A stretch of 64,000 bases of DNA from Quadrisphaera setariae (lineage in GTDB: Bacteria > Actinomycetota > Actinomycetes > Actinomycetales > Quadrisphaeraceae), in NCBI RefSeq assembly GCF_008041935.1, contig NZ_VKAC01000004.1, forward strand, positions 327,034-391,033, written 5' to 3'. Each line of letters opens with the position of its first letter. The stretch's first letter is position 1. Shown here one piece after another: positions 41,482-49,511 of this stretch. The notes under the pieces were generated by a model, which saw only the letters and a program-made list of their open reading frames with translations, was not told the origin of the DNA and did no database searches. A program made the translations under genes and the position numbers.

Positions 41482-43578
41482 TCAGGCACCCGCCTTCTCG
41501 TCGTCGTCCTGCTCGGTGTGGTGGGCCGGCTCGTGGGTCAGGACCGCGGTCCCGTGCTCGTCCAGGGCCGCGGTCCACCCCGGCGGCACGATGACGGTGG
41601 TGGTCCACTCGTCCAGCACGCACGGGCCGGCGAGCACGTCGTCGGCGCTCATCTGCTCGCGCTCGTACACCGGCACCCGCTCCACCCAGCCCGTGGCGGG
41701 GAACCAGACCCGGCGGTGGGCCACCGGCTGCGCCGGGGTGTCGGCGAAGACCCCGACGGTGCGGGGGCTGGTCACCGGGGCGATGGCCCGGCACCGCAGG
41801 GTGACCACCTGGACGGCGGCGCCGTCCTCGCCGTGGCCGTACCGCTGGCGGTGGCGAGCGGCGAACGCGCCGGGCAGGTGGGCCACGAGACCGGCCGCGT
41901 CGCCGTCGAGCCAGGACGGCTCCACGGGCGTGGTGATGGTGTGGTCCTGCCCGCGGAACCTGACGTCGGCGGAGAACGCCGCCTGCAGCGCGCCCGGCGC
42001 GAAGCCGTAGGCGACCAGGGAGGCGCGGGCCTCCTCCGCGAGGCGCGCGAAGGCGTCGCGCAGGTCGGGCGCCGAGGCCGCGTCGACGTCGTGCACGCGG
42101 GTCAGCGTGGCGTCCTCGCGGTAGTCGGCCGTGAGCATGCCCCACGCGGAGAAGCCCGCCGCGGCCTGCGGCACGAGCACCGAGGTGATGCCCAGCTCCT
42201 CCGCCACACCGGCGGCGAACAGGCCTCCCCCGCCGCCGAAGGACAGCATCGCGAAGCCGCGCGGGTCCAGGCCCCGCTGCGTGGTCATGATGCGGATGGC
42301 GTTGGCCATGTTGGCCTGCGCGATGGCCATGACCCCGCCGGCCAGCTGCGTGAGGTCGCGGTGCTCGCCGAGGTGCTTGCTCAGCGCCGTCTCCGCGCGC
42401 TCGCGGTCGAGGTGCATGCGGCCGCCGAGGAACCTGTCGGGGTCCAGCAGCCCGAGCACCACCTGGGCGTCGGTCACGGTGGGCAGCTCACCACCGAGCC
42501 CGAAGGCCGCGGGGCCGGGCGAGGCACCGGCGCTCTCGGGGCCCACGCGCAGGCTGCCGGAGGTCGGGTCGATGCTCGCGATGGAGCCGCCGCCTGCGCC
42601 CACGGACACGATGTCGATGACCGAGCCCATGACCGGGCGACCGGCGATGTCGGTGTTCGACCTCTCGACGATCTCGCCGTCCTGGATGAGGGCGACGTCG
42701 TAGGTGGTGCCGCCGACGTCGGCGCACACGATGTTGCGGATGCCGGTGCGCTCGGACAGGGCGTGGGCGCCGATGACTCCACCGGCCGGCCCGGAGCCGA
42801 GCGTCTCCACCGGGCGCCCGCCGGCGGCCGCGAGGGTCATGACGCCGCCGTTGGAGCGCATGAAGGCGACACCGCGGGAGTAGCCCAGCTCCTGGACGCG
42901 GGAGTCGATGGTGGAGGCGTAGCGGCTGAACAGCGGCTGCGTGTAGGCGTTGGCCACCGTGGTGGCGGTGCGCTCGTACTCGCGCCACTCGCGCACCAGC
43001 TCGCTGGAGGCGGTCACGGAGACGCCCGGGAGCATCGCGCGGACCAGCTCGGCCACCGCGGCCTCGTGGGCGGGGTTGGCGTAGGCGTGGAGGAAGCAGA
43101 TGGCCACCGCCTCCACGCCGTGGGCCGCGAGGAACTCGACCTCGGCGCGCACCGCGTCCAGGTCGAGCGGGACCAGCACCGCGCCGTCCGGGGCGGTGCG
43201 CTCGGTGACCTCGCGGCGCAGGTAGCGGGGCACGAGCGGCTCGGCCGGCTGGTAGCGCAGGTCGTAGATGGCGGGGCGGCCGGCACGGCCCAGCTCGAGC
43301 ACGTCGCGGAAGCCCGCGGTGGTGAGCAGCGCGGTCTTGGCGCCGCGCTCCTGCACCAGGGTGTTGAGGGCCACCGTCGTGCCGTGGATGAACATCGACA
43401 GCTCGCTCGGCGCCACGGGCAGGCGCTGCAGGCCGCGGACGAACTCGTCGGCCAGCGCGCTGGCGGTGGCCGGCTGCTTGTCGATGACGACCGACCCGTC
43501 CCGCTCGTCGAGGAGGATGTAGTCGATGAAGGTGCCGCCGACGTCGACGGCGAGCCTGTGGTGAGCAGGAGCACTCAC
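41482..43578 (-). CDS. hyuA: Hydantoinase A / oxoprolinase family protein, HyuA (pair 1)
   Basis: 698 residues, GTG start with GGGAGGGAG upstream. The N-terminal acetate/sugar-kinase-like ATPase fold starts LAVDVGGTFIDYILLD; FIHGTTVALNTLVQERG, VCADVGGTTYDVALI and VGAGGGSIASID follow, all family hallmarks. LSFGGGGGLFAAGVAEELGI lies near 450. Probable activity: ATP-dependent opening of a cyclic amide, as in N-methylhydantoinase and 5-oxoprolinase. First gene of its operon; the motif at 43609-43627 lies 30 bp upstream of the start. Confidence 0.94.
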   Translation of the reverse strand: MSAPAHHRLAVDVGGTFIDYILLDERDGSVVIDKQPATASALADEFVRGLQRLPVAPSELSMFIHGTTVALNTLVQERGAKTALLTTAGFRDVLELGRAGRPAIYDLRYQPAEPLVPRYLRREVTERTAPDGAVLVPLDLDAVRAEVEFLAAHGVEAVAICFLHAYANPAHEAAVAELVRAMLPGVSVTASSELVREWREYERTATTVANAYTQPLFSRYASTIDSRVQELGYSRGVAFMRSNGGVMTLAAAGGRPVETLGSGPAGGVIGAHALSERTGIRNIVCADVGGTTYDVALIQDGEIVERSNTDIAGRPVMGSVIDIVSVGAGGGSIASIDPTSGSLRVGPESAGASPGPAAFGLGGELPTVTDAQVVLGLLDPDRFLGGRMHLDRERAETALSKHLGEHRDLTQLAGGVMAIAQANMANAIRIMTTQRGLDPRGFAMLSFGGGGGLFAAGVAEELGITSVLVPQAAAGFSAWGMLTADYREDATLTRVHDVDAASAPDLRDAFARLAEEARASLVAYGFAPGALQAAFSADVRFRGQDHTITTPVEPSWLDGDAAGLVAHLPGAFAARHRQRYGHGEDGAAVQVVTLRCRAIAPVTSPRTVGVFADTPAQPVAHRRVWFPATGWVERVPVYEREQMSADDVLAGPCVLDEWTTTVIVPPGWTAALDEHGTAVLTHEPAHHTEQDDDEKAGA

Positions 43579-43608
43579 AGCACTCCCTCCCCTCCGGTGG
43601 TCCGTTTG

Positions 43609-43627
43609 GTAGTGGGTAGAGCATTAC
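43609..43627. promoter_or_regulatory. Candidate operator of the hydantoinase cluster (site 1)
   Basis: GTAGTGGGTAGAGCATTAC, 30 bases upstream of the leftward hyuA start. It matches site 2 (45468-45486) at 16 of 19 positions in the same orientation, and both have imperfect dyad ends (GTAGT / ATTAC). The adjacent GntR/FCD protein is the obvious candidate ligand. Alternative: a shared -10-like promoter element (TAATGC/TAATAC on the transcribed strand). Confidence 0.6.
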
Positions 43628-43757
43628 GCATGACCCGCCACGTGAACAGAGGGTGGCGCCAACTCCGCGAGGACGTCTTCGCGGCGGGACGGGGGTCGCA
43701 GACCGCTCAGGCAGCCGTCAGCACCCCCTGGGGCAGCGGCGCGACGGGGGTCCTGCG

Positions 43758-43780
43758 GGGTGGGGCGACCAGCCCCACCC
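43758..43780 (-). terminator. Hairpin after the GntR gene
   Basis: GGGTGGGGC / GCCCCACCC with loop GACCA, 2 bases beyond the GntR stop. It isolates the ocd-gntR unit from the hyuA promoter to its left. The rest of 43628-43782 shows no gene. Confidence 0.65.
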
Positions 43781-43782
43781 GC

Positions 43783-44463
43783 TCACTGCGGCGGGTCGCC
43801 GCTCCAGTCGTCCAGGACGTGGTGGAGGTGCTCGGTCATCCGCTGGGAGGCGGCCACCGGGTCGGCGTGGCGCAGCGCGTCGAGGATGCCGGAGTGCTCC
43901 GCGGCCGAGCGCAGGATGGAGGTGTGGTCGGCGAAGAGCCGGGTCCGGTCGCGCATGAGGGCCACCACGTCCACCAGGGCCTCGTTGCCGAGCAGCCGGA
44001 GCAGCCCGAGGTGGAAGCGCCGGTCGGCGTCGAGGAAGGCCAGCAGGTCGTTGGCCTCGGCCGCCTGCGTGATCTCCTCGGCGACGCGGGTGAACTCCGA
44101 ATCGGCGCGCCAGTACTCCTGCCGCCCGGCCAGCTGGGCCATGGCGGGCACCTCGAGCATCATGCGCACCTGGAGGATGTCCTCGCGCTCGCGCCGGCTG
44201 AGCTGCACCACGCAGAACCCGCGGTTGCGCACCGCCTCCACGAGGCCCTGGTTCTGCAGCTCGAGCATCGCCTCGCGCACCGGGGAGTTGGAGACGCCCA
44301 GCTCAGCGGCCAGCGCGGTCACCGAGTAGATGCGGCCGGGCACCAGGGCCCCGGTGACGAGGCGCTGGCGCAGCACGCGCAGCGTCTGGTCGCGCAGGGA
44401 GGGTCGCACGAGCTGCAGGCCGGCCCCCGGCGCCACGGAGGTCGCCGGCTCGGACGCGCTCAC
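43783..44463 (-). CDS. GntR-family regulator with FCD domain
   Basis: 226 residues from the GTG at 44463, overlapping the ocd stop (GTGA). The winged helix is at about 25-85 with SVTALAAELGVSNSPVREAM as helix-turn-helix. The all-helical FCD effector domain follows (about 95-215), with the metal/effector-binding His and Asp residues in DADRRFHLGLL and RSAAEHSGILDAL. FCD regulators usually respond to carboxylates or amino-acid derivatives. Located between hyu pairs 1 and 2; it is the likely reader of the 19-bp motif upstream of hyuA and of its own operon. Confidence 0.92.
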   Translation of the reverse strand: MSASEPATSVAPGAGLQLVRPSLRDQTLRVLRQRLVTGALVPGRIYSVTALAAELGVSNSPVREAMLELQNQGLVEAVRNRGFCVVQLSRREREDILQVRMMLEVPAMAQLAGRQEYWRADSEFTRVAEEITQAAEANDLLAFLDADRRFHLGLLRLLGNEALVDVVALMRDRTRLFADHTSILRSAAEHSGILDALRHADPVAASQRMTEHLHHVLDDWSGDPPQ

Positions 44464-45440
44464 AGGGCCGCCGGGACGGGCAGGGCGCTGCGCCGGTGCA
44501 CGGCCTCGGCGACGACGAGGTCCTGCCAGGCCATGCCGGTGCCCTTGAAGACCAGCGCCCCGCCCGGCACGGGAGCACGCCCGCTGACCAGGTCGGCCAT
44601 GGTCACGAGCTCGTCGGCGCGCAGCGCGCCCGCCTCGACCGCCATCACGACGTCCCCCGCCTCCCTCAGCGCGGTGGCCAGGTCCTCCACCACCACGGTC
44701 GCGCGGCCCAGGAGGGCGTCGTCGAGCTCGCGGCGGTCGCGCTCGTGCGAGCCTACGGCCACGACCACCACGTCGTCGCGCAGCAGCGCGGAGTCGAACA
44801 GCGGGGTGGCCGCCGAGGTGGCGCAGACGACGACGTCGGCCGCGGCCAGCGCGGACTCCGCCGACGGCGTCCCCAGGCCCACCACGCTCCCGAGCACCCC
44901 GACGGGCAGCACGGTGGAGGGGCTGAGCGCCTCGGGGCGGCGGACGAGCACGTCCACGCGCTCCAGGCCGCGCTCGCCGTCCTGCCCCAGCACGTCGGCG
45001 AGGACCTCGGCGTGGGCGCGGCCCTGCACGCCGCCTCCCACGACGACGACCCGCAGCGGGCCCGCCGCGGCGCCGCCGCGGCGCAACGCCGGGAGCACCG
45101 CCGCCACCGACGTCGCGGAGGTGCGCAGGCCGGTCAGGGCGGGGCCGTCGAGGGTGGCGAGCGGCGCCAGGGTCTCGCCGTCGAAGAGGACGTAGACGCC
45201 CTGGATGCGAGGCAGTCCGAGGGCGGCGTTCCCGGGGGCGACCACGGCCAGCTTGACGCCCGCGCACCGCCCGGAGCTCGCGGGCATGGTCAGCAGCTCG
45301 CCGCTGCCGAGGGGGCTGCTCGTGCGGGGCGGGTCGGCGGCCGGGTCGAGGCCGGCGCGCAGCGCGTCTGCCAGGAGCGCGACGGCGTCAGCCGGACGGA
45401 CGGCGGCGCGCACCTGGTCTGCGTCGTGGTGGGGCAGCAC
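44460..45440 (-). CDS. Ornithine cyclodeaminase / mu-crystallin family protein
   Basis: 326 residues, GTG start. The family binds NAD in the central Rossmann domain (PLRVVVVGGGVQGRAHAEVL, about 127-147). LKLAVVAPGN-like and PRIQGVYVLFDGETLAPLATLDG segments form the substrate domain, with LTGLRTSATSVAAV as signature. Members include ornithine cyclodeaminase, alanine dehydrogenase and delta1-pyrroline/piperideine-2-carboxylate reductase, so it could reduce a cyclic imine related to the hydantoinase substrate. First gene of a leftward pair with gntR; site 2 lies 27 bp upstream. Confidence 0.88.
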   Translation of the reverse strand: MLPHHDADQVRAAVRPADAVALLADALRAGLDPAADPPRTSSPLGSGELLTMPASSGRCAGVKLAVVAPGNAALGLPRIQGVYVLFDGETLAPLATLDGPALTGLRTSATSVAAVLPALRRGGAAAGPLRVVVVGGGVQGRAHAEVLADVLGQDGERGLERVDVLVRRPEALSPSTVLPVGVLGSVVGLGTPSAESALAAADVVVCATSAATPLFDSALLRDDVVVVAVGSHERDRRELDDALLGRATVVVEDLATALREAGDVVMAVEAGALRADELVTMADLVSGRAPVPGGALVFKGTGMAWQDLVVAEAVHRRSALPVPAAL

Positions 45441-45467
45441 CGCTGCACCGTCCTCTCGGATCTTGGA

Positions 45468-45486
45468 GTAGTGCGTAAAGTATTAC
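45468..45486. promoter_or_regulatory. Candidate operator of the hydantoinase cluster (site 2)
   Basis: GTAGTGCGTAAAGTATTAC, 27 bases upstream of the ocd start and about 207 bases before hyuA of pair 2 on the other strand. See site 1. Its local AT-richness stands out from the surrounding 70+% GC. The rest of the 253-bp divergent region shows no other clear element. Confidence 0.6.
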
Positions 45487-45693
45487 CAGGCTTCCCTGGA
45501 GTCCGGAAGGTCTCCGTCGCGGTCCGCTCGCCCTCCGCGAGCGCCGGCCCAGCGCGTCGGGGGGCTCGTCCTGTGCCCACCGCCCACCGGGGCTCGCGTG
45601 GGTGGGCGTGCGGCACATCTCGCAGGACGACCCTCCGCCGTACGTTCCGGCCCTCGACACGACGAGGACGACGGCGACGACGAGGAGCAGGAC

Positions 45694-47760
45694 GTGCCCG
45701 AACAGCCTTCCCCGGGGCGAGCCCGGGTCAGCATGGACATCGGCGGGACCTTCACCGACGTCGTCCACTACGACGAGACGACCGGCGCGGTGACCGCCAC
45801 CAAGGCGTCCACCACCCCGGCGGACCTGTCCGACGGCGTCCTGGCCGGCCTCGGTGCGGTGGTGGCCTCCCCGGCGGAGATCTCCTTCCTCGTGCACGGC
45901 ACCACGCAGGGGCTCAACGCCTTCCTCGAGCGGAGGGGCGTGCCGGTGCTGCTGCTCGCCACCGCCGGCGTCGAGGACAGCTACCACATCGCCCGCGGCA
46001 CCCGGCGCCGGCTGTACGACCTGCACTACCGCAAGCCCACCCCGCTGGTGCCCCGGCGCGACGTGGTCGGCGTCGGCGGCCGGATCGCCGCCGACGGCGG
46101 CGAGCTCGAACCGCTGGACGAGGACGCCGTGCGCGCCGCCGCGAAGCGGGTGCGCGACGAGGGCCACGGGGCCGTCGCCGTCGCCCTGCTCTTCTCCTAC
46201 GCCAACCCGGCGCACGAGCTGCGGGCGCGGGAGGTCCTGCGCGAGGAGCTCGGCCCGGACGTGTCCGTGTCGCTGTCGCACGAGGCGGCGAAGGAGTGGC
46301 GGGAGTACGAGCGCACCTCCTCCGCGGTGGTCGAGGCCTACACGGGCCCGGTGGTGCGGCGCTACCTGCAGCGCCTGGAGCGGCGCCTCGACGACGACGG
46401 CCTCGCGGTGCCGCTGCACGTCATGCAGTCCTCCGGCGGCATCGTCACCGCGACCTCCGCGCAAGAGCGGCCGCTGCAGACGCTGCTGTCCGGGCCGGTC
46501 GGCGGCGCGATCGCCTGCGCCGAGCTGTCCGCGCGCAGCGGGCGCCCCGACCTCATCGGCGTCGACATGGGCGGCACGTCCTTCGACGTCTCGCTGGTGG
46601 CGGACGGCGAGCCCGACGTCACCGCCGAGGCCGAGCTCGAGGGCCTCCCGATGCTCATGAGCATCGTCAACATCCACACCGTGGGAGCCGGCGGCGGCTC
46701 GGTGGCCTGGAGCGAGGCGGGGGGCCTGCGCGTCGGGCCGCGCTCGGCGGGGGCCCGCCCGGGACCGGCCTGCTACGGCCGCGGCGGCGCCGAGCCGACC
46801 GTGACCGACGCGAACCTCGTGCTGGGGCGCATCGACCCCGAGGGCTTCGCCGGGGGCCAGATGACGCTGGACGCCGCCGCCGCGGAGCGCGCGGTGGGGG
46901 CGCTGGGCGAGCGGTTCGGTCTGAGCGCGCAGGCCATGGCCGAGGGCGTCTGCGACGTCGCGAACGCCACCATGGCGCAGGCGATCCGCACCATCACGGT
47001 GGCGCGCGGCATCGACCCGCGCACCTCCTCCCTGGTCGCCTTCGGCGGCGCCGGGCCGATGCACGCGGTGTTCCTCGCCGACGAGCTGGGGATCCCCGAG
47101 GTGCTCGTGCCGCGCCTGCCGGGCGCGTTCTCGGCGTGGGGGATGCTGCACACCAGGATCCGTCGCGACTACACCGAGCCGCACTACCGCCTGGACGCCG
47201 ACGTCGACGCCGAGGAGGTGCGCGCAGTCCTGGCCCGCCTGGAGCTGCAGGGGCTGGCCGACCTCGCCGCCGAGGGGGTGCCCGAGGCCGACCGCAGCGT
47301 CGCCCACGCCGTCGACGTGCGCTACGAGGCCCAGGAGTTCACCCTCACCGTGCCGCTCACCAGCGCCGCGGAGCCGTTGGAGGAGGGCTTCACCGCGCGC
47401 CTGGCCGAGCGGTTCACCACCGCGCACCAGGCGCGCTACGGGCACGCCAACCCGGGCGCCCCGATCGAGCTGGTGACCCTGCGGACCACGGCCACGGGCG
47501 ACCTGGGCGCGCCACCGCGCCACCCCCACCCGCGGGCCGAGACCGACGCCTTCGAGAGCACCACCCGCCGCGTCGTCTTCGCCGGGAGCGCGCACGACGC
47601 GCTCGTCGTCCACCGGGACCAGCTGCTCGCCGGGCACACCTTCTCCGGTCCCGCCGTGGTGGTCGAGGGGACCGCCACCACGGTGGTGCCCCCGGCGCAC
47701 ACCGTGACCGTCGACGACGACGGCACCCTCGTCATCCGCCAGCAGGAGGCCCGCGCATGA
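45694..47760 (+). CDS. hyuA: Hydantoinase A / oxoprolinase family protein, HyuA (pair 2)
   Basis: 688 residues from the GTG at 45694 (GAGGAG 6 bases upstream); the frame is open 32 codons earlier, but that part overlaps the promoter region and has low-complexity Asp/Glu. ATPase fold: VSMDIGGTFTDVVHYD, FLVHGTTQGLNAFLERRG, IGVDMGGTSFDVSLV, HTVGAGGGSVAW, and VAFGGAGPMHAVFLADELGI. Closer to the classical Hyu/5-oxoprolinase forms (GGAGP) than pair 1 (GGGGG). ATGA overlap with hyuB of the same pair. Confidence 0.94.
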   Translation: MPEQPSPGRARVSMDIGGTFTDVVHYDETTGAVTATKASTTPADLSDGVLAGLGAVVASPAEISFLVHGTTQGLNAFLERRGVPVLLLATAGVEDSYHIARGTRRRLYDLHYRKPTPLVPRRDVVGVGGRIAADGGELEPLDEDAVRAAAKRVRDEGHGAVAVALLFSYANPAHELRAREVLREELGPDVSVSLSHEAAKEWREYERTSSAVVEAYTGPVVRRYLQRLERRLDDDGLAVPLHVMQSSGGIVTATSAQERPLQTLLSGPVGGAIACAELSARSGRPDLIGVDMGGTSFDVSLVADGEPDVTAEAELEGLPMLMSIVNIHTVGAGGGSVAWSEAGGLRVGPRSAGARPGPACYGRGGAEPTVTDANLVLGRIDPEGFAGGQMTLDAAAAERAVGALGERFGLSAQAMAEGVCDVANATMAQAIRTITVARGIDPRTSSLVAFGGAGPMHAVFLADELGIPEVLVPRLPGAFSAWGMLHTRIRRDYTEPHYRLDADVDAEEVRAVLARLELQGLADLAAEGVPEADRSVAHAVDVRYEAQEFTLTVPLTSAAEPLEEGFTARLAERFTTAHQARYGHANPGAPIELVTLRTTATGDLGAPPRHPHPRAETDAFESTTRRVVFAGSAHDALVVHRDQLLAGHTFSGPAVVVEGTATTVVPPAHTVTVDDDGTLVIRQQEARA

Positions 47761-49457
47761 GCACCACCGGCTCCCAGGTCGACCCGGTCACCGTCGAGAT
47801 CATCCGCAACGCGCTCAACGCCGCGGCGGACGACATGAACGCCACCCTGATCCGCTCCGCCTACACGCCGATCATCTACGAGGGCGGTGACTGCGTGGTC
47901 GCGCTGCTCGACGCCGACCACCAGGTGCTGGGCCAGTCGGCGGGCCTGCCGATCTTCCTGGGCAACCTGGAGACCTGCACCCGCGCGACGGAGGAGCGCT
48001 TCGGGCGCGGGGTCTGGCGGCCGGGCGACGTGTGGATCCTCAACGACTCCTACCTCGGGGGCACCCACCTCAACGACGTCACGATCTTCGGGCCGGTCTT
48101 CGTGGCGGCGGGGACCGACGACGAGCAGCTCGTGGGCTTCACCGCCAGCCGCGCGCACTGGATCGACGTCGGCTCCAAGGACCCGGGCGGTTCCATGGAC
48201 TCCACCTCGATCTTCCAGGAGGGGCTGCGCCTGGGGCCGCAGCGGCTCGTGGTGGGCGGGGTCGAGCAGGAGGGGCTGGTCGACGTCATCTCCACCAACG
48301 TCCGCTTCCCCTACCCGACGCTGGGCGACATGAGGGCGATGGTCGCCTGCACCACCATGGGCGAGAAGCGGCTGCAGGAGGTGGTGGAGCGCTTCGGCCT
48401 GGAGGTGCTCCTCGGCGCCCGTGACGAGATCTTCCGCCAGACCGAGGCGCTGGAGCGCGCCGTGATCGCGCAGATCCCCGACGGCGTGTACTCCGCGGAG
48501 GGCGTGCTCGACAGCGACGGGGTCGCCCTCGACGTGCCGGTGCCCATCCGGCTCGACGTCACCGTGCGCGGCGAGAGCATCGACCTCGACGTGACCGGCT
48601 CCGCGGACCAGCAGACCGGTCCGGTGAACTGCGGGGTCGCGCAGGCGGTCTCCGCGCTGCGGGTCGGCTACAAGCTGCTGGTCTCCCCCGACCTCCCAGG
48701 CAACGGCGGCAGCTTCCGCACCATGACCACCCAGGTGCGCCGGGGGTCGGTGCTCGGCGCCGTCGCCCCGGCCGCCTGCCAGTGGTACTTCTCCCACCTG
48801 GGCCTGCTCATCGACCTGGTCGCCAAGGCCCTGGCCCCGGCCGTGCCCGACCGGGTGGCGGGCGCGTCCTTCGGCGACTCGATGATCGTCCTCACGGCCG
48901 GCAACGACCCGCGCAGCGGCCGCGACTACGTGACCCTCGAGGCGACCGTCGGCGGGTGGGGCGGCTGGGAGGGCAGCGACGGCGAGACCGCGCTCATCAA
49001 CAACGTCAACGGGTCGCTGAAGGACCTGCCGGTGGAGGTGCTCGAGACGAGGTACCCGATGCGCATCACCGAGTACCGGGTGCGCCCCGACTCCGGCGGA
49101 GCCGGCCGGTACCGCGGCGGTGACGGCGTGGTCCGGGAGTACGAGATGCTCACGGACTGCACGGTCTCGCTGTGGTTCGAGCGGTCCCAGCAGCCCGCCT
49201 GGGGACTGTTCGGCGGCCAGGACGCCGTCGGTCCCGACGTCGTCGTCAACCCGGGCCGCCCCGACGAGCGGCGCGTCCTCAAGGCGAACGGCATGCCCCT
49301 GCGCGCGGGGGACGTGCTGCGGTGCTCCACCGGCGGCGGGGGCGGCTACGGCCCGGCCGCGGAGCGCGACCCCCAGCGGATCCGCGACGACGTGCTCGAC
49401 GGACACCTCACGCCGGCGGGAGCGCGCGACCAGTACGGGCTCGACACCACCGCCTGA
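47757..49457 (+). CDS. hyuB: Hydantoinase B / oxoprolinase family protein, HyuB (pair 2)
   Basis: 566 residues, ATG inside the hyuA stop (ATGA). VTVEIIRNALNAAADDMNATLIRSAYTPIIYEG (abbreviated) and GDVWILNDSYLGGTHLNDVT at the N-terminus, QQTGPVNCGVAQA in the middle and CSTGGGGGYGPA at the C-terminus are family hallmarks. Partner of HyuA pair 2. Convergent with the PucR gene. Confidence 0.94.
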   Translation: MSTTGSQVDPVTVEIIRNALNAAADDMNATLIRSAYTPIIYEGGDCVVALLDADHQVLGQSAGLPIFLGNLETCTRATEERFGRGVWRPGDVWILNDSYLGGTHLNDVTIFGPVFVAAGTDDEQLVGFTASRAHWIDVGSKDPGGSMDSTSIFQEGLRLGPQRLVVGGVEQEGLVDVISTNVRFPYPTLGDMRAMVACTTMGEKRLQEVVERFGLEVLLGARDEIFRQTEALERAVIAQIPDGVYSAEGVLDSDGVALDVPVPIRLDVTVRGESIDLDVTGSADQQTGPVNCGVAQAVSALRVGYKLLVSPDLPGNGGSFRTMTTQVRRGSVLGAVAPAACQWYFSHLGLLIDLVAKALAPAVPDRVAGASFGDSMIVLTAGNDPRSGRDYVTLEATVGGWGGWEGSDGETALINNVNGSLKDLPVEVLETRYPMRITEYRVRPDSGGAGRYRGGDGVVREYEMLTDCTVSLWFERSQQPAWGLFGGQDAVGPDVVVNPGRPDERRVLKANGMPLRAGDVLRCSTGGGGGYGPAAERDPQRIRDDVLDGHLTPAGARDQYGLDTTA

Positions 49458-49464
49458 CAGGGAC

Positions 49465-49494
49465 CGACGGCCCACGACGGCCCCCGACGGCCCT
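49465..49494 (+). repeat. 10-bp tandem repeat between convergent operons
   Basis: CGACGGCCC plus one variable base is repeated three times (49465-49474, 49475-49484, 49485-49494) between the hyuB and PucR stops. The transcripts would not form a strong hairpin; meaning unknown. Confidence 0.6.
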
Positions 49495-49511
49495 GACGAC
49501 AGGTCGACGGG

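Noticed and set aside
44496..49457. Very long open frame on + covering ocd antisense and hyu pair 2 (also similar long frames at 27771-31517 and 41398-45195)
   Set aside because: Open antisense frames are usual at 74% GC. The parts outside hyuB read as Arg/Gly/Ala-rich shadow sequence with no domain, while the genes on the other strand carry full catalytic motifs.
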